64,000 nucleotides of DNA from positions 1 through 64,000 of the forward strand of contig NZ_JABLSI010000019.1 of assembly GCF_019303475.1 (NCBI RefSeq), written 5' to 3'. This stretch comes from Streptomyces sp. JJ38 (GTDB lineage: Bacteria > Actinomycetota > Actinomycetes > Streptomycetales > Streptomycetaceae). Of the stretch, positions 1 to 9,239 are shown piece by piece. The position numbers and the translations under genes are program-made. Positions within the stretch are counted from its first letter, which is position 1. Each line of letters begins with the position of its first letter. Under the pieces are notes generated by a model that saw nothing but the letters and a program-made list of their open reading frames with translations, ran no database searches and had not been told where the DNA came from.

Positions 1-1
1 G

Positions 2-844
2 CGGGCCGAGGGCGGGCGGCGTCCCGGGGCGTGGCCGACGGCGGGCGCGGGGGCGGGTTCCCCGGCGGGGGCACGTCCCGCGGAAGCGCCTGCGCCCCAG
101 GCCCCGGCCCCGCAGAACCCGGCTCCGCAGGCCCCGGCCCCGCAGGCCCCGGCCCCGCAGAGCGGTGGGGGCGGTGTCGCGCAGGTGCGGCAGATGTGGC
201 CGGACGTGCTGGAGGCCGTCAAGAGCAAGCGTCGTTTCACCTGGATTCTGCTCAGCCAGAACGCGCAGGTGAGCGGCTTCGACGGGACGACGTTGCAGCT
301 CGGCTTCCCGAACGCCGGAGCGCGGGACAACTTCTCCTCCGGCGGCAGCGAGGACGTGCTGCGATCCGTGCTCAGCGAGCGCTTCGGGGTGCAGTGGAAG
401 ATCGAGGCCGTCGTGGACGCGGGCGGCGGCGAGGGGTCGGCGTCCGCGGCGCCGTCCCGGCCGTCGTACGCGCAGCAGCCGCCGCCGTCCGCGGGGTTCC
501 AGCCATCACAGCCGTCACAGCCGTCGCAGCCGCCCCAGCAGCCGTGGCAGTCGTCCACCCAGGCCCCTCAGGTTCCTCAAGCCCCCCAGGCTCCGCAGAA
601 CCCTCAGGCACCCCAGGGGCCCCAGCCGCCTCAGTCGTCCCACCAGCAAGGCGGCCCGTCGCCGGCGCGGACCGCCCCGTCCGTGCCCCCGGTGGCGGAG
701 AGCCCGCCGCCCCCCGCCGTGTCCGTTGAGGACGACATTCCCGAGGACGACGACCCGGATCTGGACGAGTCGGCGCTCTCGGGCCACGACCTGATCATCC
801 GCGAGCTCGGGGCCACGGTGGTGGAGGAGATCAACCACGAGTGA
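2..844 (+). CDS. dnaX: DNA polymerase III subunit gamma/tau, C-terminal part (5' truncated by window edge)
   Basis: Only the C-terminal ~280 residues are visible; the reading frame is open from base 2 to a TGA at 842-844. After a Pro/Ala/Gln-rich linker (tandem 15-bp units around bases 97-165) comes a folded segment beginning near base 197 (WPDVLEAVKSKRR) that matches the tau region that follows the clamp-loader ATPase domain. It is followed by a long Pro/Gln linker and an acidic tail rich in Asp and Glu. The clamp loader tethers and loads the beta sliding clamp at the replication fork. The identification rests on this segment plus the neighbours: dnaX, ybaB and recR are adjacent in many bacteria. 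The AAA+ part lies upstream of the window. Confidence 0.9.
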   Translation, partial: RAEGGRRPGAWPTAGAGAGSPAGARPAEAPAPQAPAPQNPAPQAPAPQAPAPQSGGGGVAQVRQMWPDVLEAVKSKRRFTWILLSQNAQVSGFDGTTLQLGFPNAGARDNFSSGGSEDVLRSVLSERFGVQWKIEAVVDAGGGEGSASAAPSRPSYAQQPPPSAGFQPSQPSQPSQPPQQPWQSSTQAPQVPQAPQAPQNPQAPQGPQPPQSSHQQGGPSPARTAPSVPPVAESPPPPAVSVEDDIPEDDDPDLDESALSGHDLIIRELGATVVEEINHE

Positions 845-939
845 GTCGGACGGGAGTACCGCGGAGCACGTAGGCTCGGCACACGAGCACGTGTCAGTGC
901 CCGCCAGCAGGCGAGCCAAGCGGACGAAGGAGCGAGCCC

Positions 940-1290
940 GTGTTTCCCGGTGGTGGTCAGCCCGACATGCAGCAGCTGCTGCAGCAGGCCCAGAAGATGC
1001 AGCAGGATCTCGCCGCGGCGCAGCAGGAGCTGGCGGAGACGTCGGTCGAGGGCTCCGCGGGCGGCGGCCTGGTCAAGGCGACGGTGACGGGGTCCGGGGA
1101 GCTGAAGGCCCTCGACATCGACCCGAAGGCGGTGGACCCGGAGGACACCGAGACGCTGGCCGATCTCGTGCTGGCCGCGGTCCGGGACGCGAACGCCGAG
1201 GCGCAGAAGCTCCAGCAGGAGAAGCTGGGCCCGCTGGCGCAGGGTCTGGGCGGCGGCGGGGGCGGCGGCATCCCCGGCCTGCCCTTCTGA
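940..1290 (+). CDS. YbaB/EbfC family nucleoid-associated protein
   Basis: The 116-residue product has the family layout: an N-terminal helical Gln/Met-rich coiled segment (about residues 8-35), then the beta core with a [22 protein letters not shown] stretch, and a Gly-rich tail. YbaB/EbfC dimers bind DNA and are encoded between dnaX and recR in many bacteria, as here. The GTG start at 940 is preceded by AAGGAG about 9 bases upstream. The 95-base gap to dnaX contains a TAGGCT hexamer (about 871-876) that could be a -10 element, so ybaB-recR may have its own promoter in addition to read-through from dnaX. Confidence 0.93.
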   Translation: MFPGGGQPDMQQLLQQAQKMQQDLAAAQQELAETSVEGSAGGGLVKATVTGSGELKALDIDPKAVDPEDTETLADLVLAAVRDANAEAQKLQQEKLGPLAQGLGGGGGGGIPGLPF

Positions 1291-1348
1291 GCCACCACGA
1301 CCACCAGGACCCCCAGGACCCCCAGGACAAGGCGCACGAGGAGCAGCG

Positions 1349-1948
1349 GTGTACGAGGGCGTCGTTCAGGACCTCATCGACGAGCTGGGCCGGTTGCCCG
1401 GTGTGGGGCCGAAGAGCGCCCAGCGGATCGCGTTCCACATCCTCCAGGCCGACCCCGCCGACGTGCGGAGGCTGGCCAGTGCGCTGTCCGAGGTGAAGGC
1501 GAAGGTGCGGTTCTGCGAGGTCTGCGGGAACGTGGCAGAGGAGGAGCAGTGCCGCGTCTGCCGTGATCCGCGGCGTGACCCGTCGGTCATCTGTGTGGTG
1601 GAGGAGCCCAAGGACGTCGTCGCGATCGAGCGGACGCGGGAGTTCCGGGGCCGCTACCACGTGCTGGGTGGCGCGATCAGCCCGATCGAGGGTGTCGGGC
1701 CGGATGACCTGCGGATACGGGAGTTGTTGGCGCGCCTCGCCGACGGCGCCGTCACCGAGTTGATCCTGGCCACGGACCCGAATCTGGAGGGTGAGGCCAC
1801 CGCCACGTATCTGGCCCGGATGGTGTCGGCCATGGGTTTGAAGGTCACGCGGCTGGCCAGCGGTCTCCCCGTGGGGGGAGACTTGGAGTACGCCGATGAG
1901 GTCACGCTGGGGCGGGCCTTCGAGGGGAGAAGGTTGCTTGATGTCTGA
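1349..1948 (+). CDS. recR: Recombination protein RecR
   Basis: This 199-residue protein is full length for RecR. It shows the N-terminal helix-hairpin-helix ([13 protein letters not shown], about residues 13-25), a four-cysteine zinc motif (CEVCGN, then CRVC, about residues 54-72) and a Toprim domain with [11 protein letters not shown] and the [11 protein letters not shown] segment. RecR acts with RecF and RecO to load RecA at gaps and ends. It follows ybaB by 58 bases and overlaps the start of the DUF5063 gene by 8 bases, so the genes are probably one transcript. Confidence 0.97.
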   Translation: MYEGVVQDLIDELGRLPGVGPKSAQRIAFHILQADPADVRRLASALSEVKAKVRFCEVCGNVAEEEQCRVCRDPRRDPSVICVVEEPKDVVAIERTREFRGRYHVLGGAISPIEGVGPDDLRIRELLARLADGAVTELILATDPNLEGEATATYLARMVSAMGLKVTRLASGLPVGGDLEYADEVTLGRAFEGRRLLDV

Positions 1949-2663
1949 TACGACGCACGCTGCCACGGTAACCACGGAGGGCTCGCGCGTGGCTTCACGG
2001 CTGAGCGACGCGGCTGCCCCGGACGACTTCGCCGTTCAGATCGCCGATCAGGTCGAGAGCTTCATCCTCGCCGTCACGGAGGTGGCGAAGGGGGACGAGC
2101 CGAGCAGCGCGGTGCCGTATCTGCTGCTGGAGGTCTCCCAGCTGCTGCTGGCCGGGGGCCGCTTGGGCGCGCACGAGGACATCGTTCCCGACGAGCGGTA
2201 CGAGCCGGACACGGGCCCCGAGCCGGACGACGTGGACGAGCTGCGGGAGCGGCTGGCGACCCTGCTGGACCCGGTGGACGTGTACTCGGAGGTCTTCGAC
2301 CCGTACGTCCCGCGGAACGCGCCCGTCACGAGCCGGATCTCGGACGACATGGCCGACGTCGTCACGGATCTGCGGCACGGTATGGCGCACTACCGCGCGG
2401 GCCGGACGTCGGAGGCGCTGTGGTGGTGGCAGTTCTCGTACCTGTCGAACTGGGGCTCCACGGCCTCGGCGGCGCTGCGTGCGCTGCAGTCGCTGGTGGC
2501 GCACGTCCGGCTGGACACGCCGCTGGGCGAGCTGGACGGCCTGGACACCGACTCGGGCGCGGCCGGCGACGACGGCGAGCTGGAGCGCGAGGCCGGGGCG
2601 GTCATGGCCGCCGAGATCGGTGTGCCGCTGGGGATGAGGCCCAGCGGCGACGGCAACGTCTGA
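1941..2663 (+). CDS. DUF5063 domain-containing protein
   Basis: A conserved actinobacterial protein of unknown function, 240 residues from the ATG at 1941, which overlaps the recR stop and suggests coupled translation. It is acidic and mostly helical, with an [17 protein letters not shown] segment near the N terminus and a Trp-rich [13 protein letters not shown] motif around residue 165. An upstream in-frame start at 1896 lies inside recR and is less likely. The recR-DUF5063 adjacency is conserved in streptomycetes; in relatives I know aspartate kinase follows closely, whereas here it lies 20 kb further on. No enzymatic motif is visible. Confidence 0.88.
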   Translation: MSDTTHAATVTTEGSRVASRLSDAAAPDDFAVQIADQVESFILAVTEVAKGDEPSSAVPYLLLEVSQLLLAGGRLGAHEDIVPDERYEPDTGPEPDDVDELRERLATLLDPVDVYSEVFDPYVPRNAPVTSRISDDMADVVTDLRHGMAHYRAGRTSEALWWWQFSYLSNWGSTASAALRALQSLVAHVRLDTPLGELDGLDTDSGAAGDDGELEREAGAVMAAEIGVPLGMRPSGDGNV

Positions 2664-2722
2664 CGGACGCCGTTCCCCTTTCCCCGCCGCCTCCCGGAAC
2701 CCCGTTCCCGGCGGGCCCGTCC

Positions 2723-2773
2723 CCACGTACGGAACGCCGCCTCCCGGTGAGGGAGGCGGCGTTCCGTACGTGG
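2723..2773. terminator. Strong hairpin terminator after the recR operon
   Basis: A 23-bp perfect inverted repeat (arms 2723-2745 and 2751-2773) with a 5-base loop GGTGA lies 60 bases after the DUF5063 stop. There is no T-run, as is usual in streptomycetes. It also lies between two convergent genes and could work in both directions. Confidence 0.85.
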
Positions 2774-2775
2774 AG

Positions 2776-2814
2776 CAGGGCCTGCCGATGCCCCCTCGGC
2801 ACCGGCAGGCCCTG
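2776..2814. terminator. Second hairpin, likely terminator of the subtilisin gene
   Basis: Arms 2776-2787 and 2803-2814 (CAGGGCCTGCCG and its complement) form a 12-bp stem with a 15-base loop, 22 bases beyond the stop codon of the minus-strand protease gene. Confidence 0.7.
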
Positions 2815-2836
2815 TCGTGGCCTGGAGGCGTGACCG

Positions 2837-4690
2837 TCAGAAGGTCAGGCTCCAGGAGTCGATGTAGCCCGTGTCGCCGCGGTAGACGTCGGTCACCCGG
2901 AGCTTCCAGGTGCCGTCGGCCGCGACGGACGAGGCGTCGACGGTGTACGAGGCGATGACGTTGTCGGCGCCGTCGTAGTAGTCGTTGCTCTTGAGGACGG
3001 CGGACGCACCGTTCGGGGCGACGATCTCGACCTTGAGGTCACCGCGGTAGGTGTGCTTGATGTCGACGTCGATCTTCAGGTCGGACGGGGCGTTGCCGCC
3101 GATGCCGCTGACGGCGATGGCCGAGGTGACGGAGTTGCCGGCGTCCGGGATGTTCACGTTGTCGGAGTTGGTGAACACGCCGGTGCCGGGGTCGGTCGGG
3201 TCCGTCGGGTCGGTCGGGTCCGTCGGCTCGCCGCCGATGGCGGTGAGGGTGGCGGCCGCGTCGGCGAGGCCGGCGCCGCAGCCGCCGCTGCACGAGCCGG
3301 GCAGGGCGCGGGCGTTGTTCTCGATGGCGGTCTCGACCTCACCCGGCGTGATGCCGGGCTTGGTCTCGTACATCAGCGCGGCGAGGCCGGCGATGTGCGG
3401 GGCGGCCATGCTGGTGCCCTGGTAGGCGACGTAGTTCTCGTTGCCGATGCTGCGGGTGCCGCTGTTCAGCGTGGAGAGGATGCCGTTGGCGCTGGAGACG
3501 GCCGTCTCGCCGCCGGGGGCGGCGATGTCGACGACGTTGCCGTAGTTGGAGTAGCTGGCGCGGTTGCCCTCGCGGTCGCTGGCGGCGACGGTGATGACGT
3601 TGTCGCAGCTCGCGGGGTTGTAGTTGGCCGCGTTGGCGTTGCTGTTGCCGGCCGCGACGACGACGGTGGTGCCGCGGCTGACGGCGCCGTCGATGGCGTT
3701 CTGGGTGCCCGCGTCGCAGGAGCCGCCGCCGCCGAGGCTCATGTTGATGACGTCGGCGGGGTTCGGGTTGTCCGGCACGCCCTGGACCGAGCCGCCGGAG
3801 GCCCAGATGATGGCGTCGATGATGTCGGCGGTGGTGCCGCCGCACTTGCCAAGGACGCGCACGGGCTGGATGGTCGCGTTGTGGGCGATGCCCGCGATGC
3901 CCTGGCCGTTGTCCGCGGAGGCGGCGATGGTGCCCGCGACGTGGGTGCCGTGCCAGGAGTTGTTGGTGTCACGGGCGGGGACGGGGCGGCCGAACTGGTC
4001 GGTGCCGCACTCGCCCTTGTTCATCCAGTCGCCGGGGTCGGAGGCGTCGGCGTCACGGCCGTCGCCGTCCTGCGACATGAAGGTGTCGGAGATGAAGTCG
4101 TAGCCGTCGATGACGTTCGCGGCCAGGTCGGAGTGGGCGACGTAGCCGGTGTCGATGACGGCGACGTTGACGCCCGAGCCGGTGGAGCCGGAGGTCCAGG
4201 CGTTCTCGACGTTCATGCCCGCGGTGGCCTCGAAGAGGTCCCACTGCTGGTTGTACAGCGTGTCGTTGGGGTCCGCCATCGTGTACATGCGCGTCTCCGG
4301 GACGACGTACGCGACGTCCGGGTCGGCCTTGTACTCGGAGATGACGTCCTCGAGGGCGCTGTCCTTGAGCTCGCCGCCGAGGTCGACGAGCGCGGCGCCG
4401 GTGCCCAGTCGGCGTTCGAAGTCCAGGGACTCGCCGGCCTTCTTGCCCTTGGCCTTGGCGTCCTTCTTGGCCTCGGTGTTGGACTTCGCTTCGCTTGCCT
4501 GCGTCTTGTAGCCGACGATGAGGCGCTGGGCTGCGCTGTCGGCGGTCTCCTCCGCACCTGCCGCGGTGGGCTGGGCGCTGGGGGCGGCCAGGGACGTCGT
4601 CACTCCCGTGCCCAGGAGTGCGGCCGTGGCTACTGCCAGGACGGATATGCGGAGATGTCTGGAACCGTTCAAGGGGGTGCTGCCTTTCAC
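2837..4690 (-). CDS. Secreted S8 family serine peptidase (subtilisin) with P-domain
   Basis: An exported subtilisin of up to 617 residues. A signal peptide (Arg-rich start, hydrophobic core VLAVATAALLGTG, residues 17-29) is followed by an inhibitor I9-like propeptide (about 55-137). The peptidase domain (about 140-480) has the triad Asp180 (VIDTG), His247 (HGTHVAG) and Ser427 (GTSMAAPH), and oxyanion Asn349 (AAGNS). A Thr-Asp-Pro repeat linker (about 490-505) leads to a C-terminal P_proprotein-type beta domain ending in WSLTF. The GTG at 4690 has no good ribosome site; a TTG six codons further in (4672) sits after GAAAGG and may be the true start, still leaving a full signal peptide. The gene is transcribed alone. 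Confidence 0.93.
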   Translation of the reverse strand: MKGSTPLNGSRHLRISVLAVATAALLGTGVTTSLAAPSAQPTAAGAEETADSAAQRLIVGYKTQASEAKSNTEAKKDAKAKGKKAGESLDFERRLGTGAALVDLGGELKDSALEDVISEYKADPDVAYVVPETRMYTMADPNDTLYNQQWDLFEATAGMNVENAWTSGSTGSGVNVAVIDTGYVAHSDLAANVIDGYDFISDTFMSQDGDGRDADASDPGDWMNKGECGTDQFGRPVPARDTNNSWHGTHVAGTIAASADNGQGIAGIAHNATIQPVRVLGKCGGTTADIIDAIIWASGGSVQGVPDNPNPADVINMSLGGGGSCDAGTQNAIDGAVSRGTTVVVAAGNSNANAANYNPASCDNVITVAASDREGNRASYSNYGNVVDIAAPGGETAVSSANGILSTLNSGTRSIGNENYVAYQGTSMAAPHIAGLAALMYETKPGITPGEVETAIENNARALPGSCSGGCGAGLADAAATLTAIGGEPTDPTDPTDPTDPGTGVFTNSDNVNIPDAGNSVTSAIAVSGIGGNAPSDLKIDVDIKHTYRGDLKVEIVAPNGASAVLKSNDYYDGADNVIASYTVDASSVAADGTWKLRVTDVYRGDTGYIDSWSLTF

Positions 4691-5118
4691 GGGCCGGCCC
4701 CGGAAAGCGGAACCGGCGAATGGTGCGGTTCATGACAAGTCGCGCATGCTGCGTCGGCCGCCCGGTGGGGGGTGGGGTAGGGGGTTGGGGTGGGGGGTGG
4801 CGGCCAAGGGGGTGGACGCGGGCAACGGAGGGAACGCCGACACGAATGCGATGGGTGCGCGCACTCGTGCTCGGTGCCGGGACCGCAGGGTGCCGGTGAC
4901 CCCGCCTTGGTGAACGGTGCCCTCCCGCACGCCCGCTCCCTCCGGGGTGCCCTTGCACGACACCGGCTGGCCGAGCGCGGTCGCAGCGAATCCCCCGCAG
5001 CGGGTGAACGTTCGACCAACCGGTGGCCAGGAACCTACGGACGGACAGCTTGTACGACTATCCGGATGCCGCAACCTACGGATACGCAATTAACCCCAGC
5101 GTCCGTCGGACGCCTGGT
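4691..5118. other. Intergenic region upstream of the subtilisin gene, with G-rich tract
   Basis: No gene is visible in these 428 bases. They should hold the promoter of the minus-strand protease gene. On the plus strand bases 4764-4800 consist almost entirely of G runs of 4-6 separated by single T, TA or TT, a pattern able to form a G-quadruplex. A direct repeat AACCTACGGA occurs near 5033 and 5084. No clear -10/-35 pair was recognised. Confidence 0.5.
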
Positions 5119-8070
5119 CTAGTCCTGACCTGCGCTTTCGGGGAAATCGGCGGACTCCCGGGCCTCTGCGAGGTCCTGTCGGGACGCCGTGCCCAGCTTC
5201 CGCATCGCGCGGGCGACATGCTGCTCCACGGTCCGGGGCGAGAGGTGCAGCGTTGTCGCGATCTCCCGGTTGGTCAACCCCGTCGCAGCGAGTTCCGCGA
5301 CCTCGCGTTCGCGGGGGGAGAGTTGGTCCCCGTACGACGGGCGCCCCGGCGGGCGTCGCCCTTCGGCGGGCTGGTGCGTGCGTAGCGCCGCCCGCACCCG
5401 GGCCGCGTCCCAGGCCGCGCCGAGCTCGGCGAACCGCTGGGCCGCCGTCGCCAGCTCCGCGACACCCTGCGACCGCGCCTCCTCGGGGGTGCGGGCCACG
5501 GCGCCCCGCGCGGCGGAAACTGACGAACTGCCGCTTCCGTCGCGCTGGTTTTCCTCGCCCGCGTCCTCCTCGTGCGGCTCACTCGGGTGGCCCTCGCCTC
5601 CTCCGCCGTCCGCCGAGGCCGCGGCCGGGTCCGAGGCCGCGGCCGGGTCCGGGTCCGGGGCCGGGTTCGAGTCCGAGTCCGTGACCGAGGCGAGCAGGCA
5701 GCGCCCCGCGCCCTCGGCCGTCAGGGCCTGGACGTAGGGGCGGGGGAGTGCGGCGAACGCCGCCTCGGCCTCCTGATACAGGACCGCGGCCTCTGACGTC
5801 CGGCCCGTCGTCTCGGCGAGCACCGCGCGCGTCCAGCGCAACGTGGCGAAGGCCGCGGGCGTGTCCAACCCGTCGAGCCCGGCCGCGAACTCCTCCGTCA
5901 TGGCGTGTGCTTCGGCCGCCTCTCCCGCGCGGGCCAGCGCCTCCACGGCCCACGGGACCAGTTCCACGGCCCACACCCACACGCCCTTCTCCGCCAGCTT
6001 CGACCACGCCGCGCGGGCCTCCTCCGCCGCCGCCGGGAGGTCCTGCCGGGCCAGCGCGAGACGGATGAGCGCACCCGACACCGCCGAGGCCAGCGGCGCC
6101 GCCGCGTGCTCGACGGTCGGGGCGTCCGGACCCGACAGCCAGGCCAGCGCCCGGCTCCACTCGCCCTGCGCCAGGCAGAGCAGACCCGCCACCATCCGCG
6201 CGTCCGCCGAGATGACCGGCATGTCGGAGGTCTTGCGGACGAACTCCGCGCACCGCTCGACCAGGCCGTCCCACCGCCCCTCCGTCCACTCCAGCAGCAG
6301 CCTGGTGCCCAGCCCCGTCTGCTCGGTGTAGGGGGAGCCGCTCTTGGTCGACAGCTCCAGCCCCTGCTCCAGCAGCTCCCGGGACCGCTCGTAGTGCCCC
6401 AGCCACGCCGCCGCGTTGGCGGCGTTGCACAGCCCGCGCGCGGCGTGGTGACGCCGCTTGGGGTCCGGGCTGTCCATGGGCAGCGCCTCCAGCAGCTTCC
6501 ACCCCTCCGGGTTTCCGTAACTCAGCGCGAGTGAAGCGCGGTTGGCGGCGACCGCCGCCCGCACCACGTCGTCACCGCTGGCCTCCGCCGCCTCCTCGGC
6601 CTCCCGCAGCCACGCGTGGTGGACGTCGAGCGAGCTGCCCGGCCAGTACGGCATGGCCAGCGCCGACATGGCCCGCGCCGCCAGGTCCGGCCGTGCGGCG
6701 CGCAGTTCGCCCGCGGCCCGCTCCAGCTCGCCCCAGCCCTGGTGGCTCATCCCCACCTGGTTGCAGAGCAACAGCCCCAGGTCGAGCCGCATCTCACCGC
6801 GGACGGTGGCGGGCAGCCGCTCGTCCTCGACGATCTGGGCCAGCACCTCCACCGTCTGGTCCGACCGCAGCCCCACCACCGCACTGCTCGCCAGCACCCC
6901 CGCCAGGTGCGCCCGGGTCTCCAACGGGACGGCGGACGAGGCCAGCGTCGTCTCCAGCAGGCAGATGGCCTCCTGGTGCCGCCCCGCCTGAGCGTGTTCC
7001 CGGGCCGCCCGCTCCACGGCCCGCAGCCAGCCCCGGACCCGGCCGCTGGCCCTGCGGTGCTGCGCCAGCGCCGTCCACGGCACCGGCTGCCTGCGCTGGA
7101 GGACGTCCGCCGCCCGCCCGTGCAGCTCCTGCCGGACGGGTCCGGGCAGCGTCGCGTAGACGGCGTCCGCGGCCAGCGGTACGGGCAGGGCGTACCGGTG
7201 CTCGGCGTCCTCCGCCAGCGCGCCACCGGTGAGCGCGGCGACGAGGGCGGCATGGCCGGGCGCGGTGCCGTCGCCCCCGTGGTCGGTGTCGGTGTGGTCA
7301 TCGGCGTGGCCGGGGCCGCCGTCGAGCCCGGCGACCGCGAGCAGTTCCGGGCCGCTCACCGGCTCACCCAGCACCGCCGCCGCCCACACCACGCGGCGGG
7401 CCCGCGCCGGGAGCGCCGCCGTCCGGCCCAGCACCAGGTCCCGCAGCCGCACCGGCACGCCGACGTCGTCCACGTCCGCCGCCGTGCACCGCAGCCGGGT
7501 GCTGTCCCGCAGGGCCGCCAGCAGGTCCACCACGACCTGTGCCACGCCGCCGGTGCGCTCGTGCAGCCGGGCCACCGCCTCCGGCGTGCAGCCCTCGCCG
7601 ACCGCCTCCACGGCGGCCTGCCGCACCTGCTCCGGGGTCCACGGCGCCAGCCGGTGCGGCAACACCGTCAGCTCGTCCCCGTACCGGGGTGGCGGCGCGC
7701 CGAGCGGCAGCCCGGCCACGGCCAGCTCCTCGGGCCGGTACGTCACGACCGCGGCCAGCCCGGGGCGCGGGTTCTCCAGCGTGCCCCGCAGCCGGGCCAG
7801 CTCCTCGGCGTCGGCGCGGTGGACGTCGTCCACGAGCAGCAGCACCGGCCCGCCCGGTGCGACCTCGGGCGGTGGCCCGGCCGCAGCGCCGCAGCGCCAG
7901 GACACCGTCGAGCCCCGGGCGGCCTCCGGCAGTTCGGTCAGCCGTCGCAGCAGCCGGCTCTTGCCCGTGCCCGCGAGGCCCTCGACGAGGATGAGCGTCG
8001 GCCCGGAATCCGCCTCCGCCAGCGCCCGCCGCAGCCGACGCACCCAGAATTCCTCACCTACCGTGACCAC
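5119..8070 (-). CDS. LuxR family transcriptional regulator with AAA ATPase domain (LAL type)
   Basis: A 983-residue large ATP-binding LuxR-type regulator. The N-terminal ATPase has Walker A GLAGTGKS (31-38) and Walker B VLLLVDDVHRAD (77-88). A long helical, TPR-like middle follows, then a low-complexity Asp/Pro/Ala/Ser insert at about residues 820-860, and a C-terminal LuxR helix-turn-helix (917-970, LSPREREVAELAATGLTNREIA). Regulators of this class activate operons, often secondary metabolism or sugar use, in response to ligand and ATP. It is divergent from the anti-sigma-like ATPase gene with 176 bases between them. It has no obvious target operon beside it. Confidence 0.92.
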   Translation of the reverse strand: MVTVGEEFWVRRLRRALAEADSGPTLILVEGLAGTGKSRLLRRLTELPEAARGSTVSWRCGAAAGPPPEVAPGGPVLLLVDDVHRADAEELARLRGTLENPRPGLAAVVTYRPEELAVAGLPLGAPPPRYGDELTVLPHRLAPWTPEQVRQAAVEAVGEGCTPEAVARLHERTGGVAQVVVDLLAALRDSTRLRCTAADVDDVGVPVRLRDLVLGRTAALPARARRVVWAAAVLGEPVSGPELLAVAGLDGGPGHADDHTDTDHGGDGTAPGHAALVAALTGGALAEDAEHRYALPVPLAADAVYATLPGPVRQELHGRAADVLQRRQPVPWTALAQHRRASGRVRGWLRAVERAAREHAQAGRHQEAICLLETTLASSAVPLETRAHLAGVLASSAVVGLRSDQTVEVLAQIVEDERLPATVRGEMRLDLGLLLCNQVGMSHQGWGELERAAGELRAARPDLAARAMSALAMPYWPGSSLDVHHAWLREAEEAAEASGDDVVRAAVAANRASLALSYGNPEGWKLLEALPMDSPDPKRRHHAARGLCNAANAAAWLGHYERSRELLEQGLELSTKSGSPYTEQTGLGTRLLLEWTEGRWDGLVERCAEFVRKTSDMPVISADARMVAGLLCLAQGEWSRALAWLSGPDAPTVEHAAAPLASAVSGALIRLALARQDLPAAAEEARAAWSKLAEKGVWVWAVELVPWAVEALARAGEAAEAHAMTEEFAAGLDGLDTPAAFATLRWTRAVLAETTGRTSEAAVLYQEAEAAFAALPRPYVQALTAEGAGRCLLASVTDSDSNPAPDPDPAAASDPAAASADGGGGEGHPSEPHEEDAGEENQRDGSGSSSVSAARGAVARTPEEARSQGVAELATAAQRFAELGAAWDAARVRAALRTHQPAEGRRPPGRPSYGDQLSPREREVAELAATGLTNREIATTLHLSPRTVEQHVARAMRKLGTASRQDLAEARESADFPESAGQD

Positions 8071-8246
8071 ACTGCTCCCGAGCGCTGCTCACCGGGCCTG
8101 CCGGCGTTCTTTGCGTATCCGTACTTCAGTTTGCCCTGATTGCTGGGAGAGGGGGACGGCGGCAGCGTGGTTTTCACGAGTAGTCCAGATCCCGGACCCC
8201 TGGGAGACGGCTACGGGCAAGCGGAACAAGCGCGCAGGAGAGCCGC

Positions 8247-8714
8247 ATGATCACCGCAGAGCACGGCGCACACCACCAGCAGAGCGTCACGACGACGCTC
8301 GCCGAGCCCTCCGCCACCCCGGAGCAGGCCGCGTGCACGCTGCCGGTCACGCGCGCCGCCGCACCCGCTCTCCGCCACTTCGCCACGACCACCGCACGCG
8401 GCTGGAACCTGCGCGAGGAACTGCACGACGCCCTGGCCCTCGTCGTCACCGAGCTGGTCACGAACGTCATCCTGCACAGCGGCAGCGCCGACGTCAGCCT
8501 GCGGATGCGGTGCGTGCCCACACGGCGCACGCTGCACGTCGAGGTCGAGGACGCGGGCCACTGGCGCCCGCACGCCGTCCCCGCCCCCGACGCCGACCAG
8601 CGCTACGCCGAGCGCGGGCGCGGCCTCGCCCTCGTCGAGGCCTGCGCCACCAGCACCTCCGTCCGGCTGACTCCGGCCGGTACGACGGTGCGCGCCGAGC
8701 TGCCGCTCAGCTGA
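8247..8714 (+). CDS. ATP-binding protein, anti-sigma regulatory factor type (HATPase_c_2)
   Basis: A 155-residue single-domain GHKL ATPase of the RsbW/SpoIIAB-like group that is expanded in streptomycetes. Visible motifs are the N-box ELVTNVILHSG (Asn73), the G1-type EDAGHWRP (101-108) and the G2-type GRGLALV (124-130). Such proteins bind sigma factors or anti-anti-sigma factors, and many have unknown partners. The ATG at 8247 follows CAGGAGAG. No sigma or STAS-domain gene lies next to it. Confidence 0.9.
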   Translation: MITAEHGAHHQQSVTTTLAEPSATPEQAACTLPVTRAAAPALRHFATTTARGWNLREELHDALALVVTELVTNVILHSGSADVSLRMRCVPTRRTLHVEVEDAGHWRPHAVPAPDADQRYAERGRGLALVEACATSTSVRLTPAGTTVRAELPLS

Positions 8715-8738
8715 ACCGCGGCCGCCCGGACGACGTGC

Positions 8739-9107
8739 TCACTCGTCCCAGGCCTGCACGGTCGTCTGCTCGGTGATGCGTCCGTCCCGCAGTGTGGCCA
8801 TCGAGCTGGCCAGCACCCTCGTCCCGTCCGGGTACTCGCAGGACTCCACGTACGCGATGTGGTCGCCCTGCACCACGCACTCCTCCAGCTTGTGCGTCAT
8901 GTCCCGTGAGAACACGTCCTCCAGCACGCCCCGGATCTCGTCCCGGCCGTGCCTGACCATCGGGTGGCTCGGCTGCGTGTTCCGGTCGATCATGCGGTAC
9001 TCGGCGTCGTCCGCGTAGAGCTCCAGCATGGTCCTGGTGTCCCGCCCCTCGACGGCGCGCCTGAGCGCGTCCGTGTCGAAGGCGGAGCCTGCTGCCGCGG
9101 TGCCCAT
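8739..9107 (-). CDS. SnoaL-like / nuclear transport factor 2 fold protein
   Basis: A 122-residue protein with the small cone-shaped NTF2-like fold: an N-terminal helical part (ALRRAVEGRDTRTMLELYADDAEYRMID) and alternating strands carrying a Trp and Glu near the end. Members of this family are isomerases, cyclases, or ligand-binding proteins; no catalytic assignment is possible from sequence. The ATG at 9107 follows AAGAAGGAG. It converges on the anti-sigma-like gene with 24 bases between stops. Confidence 0.85.
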   Translation of the reverse strand: MGTAAAGSAFDTDALRRAVEGRDTRTMLELYADDAEYRMIDRNTQPSHPMVRHGRDEIRGVLEDVFSRDMTHKLEECVVQGDHIAYVESCEYPDGTRVLASSMATLRDGRITEQTTVQAWDE

Positions 9108-9239
9108 GAGTCTCTCCTTCTTCCGTCCGTTCCCTGTCGTGATCCTGAGCTTGTCCGCCCCCTGTTCCAGATTGCGCCTCCCGCGCCGGGCGGGCCAGTT
9201 CGGCGGGTCGACGGCCAAGGGCTGTGTGATGATCAGACG

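Noticed and set aside
3053..4735. A 560-codon open frame on the plus strand opposite the subtilisin gene
   Set aside because: It is a shadow of the strongly GC-biased third codon positions; the translation is Gly/Val/Asp low complexity and the other strand has an intact catalytic triad.
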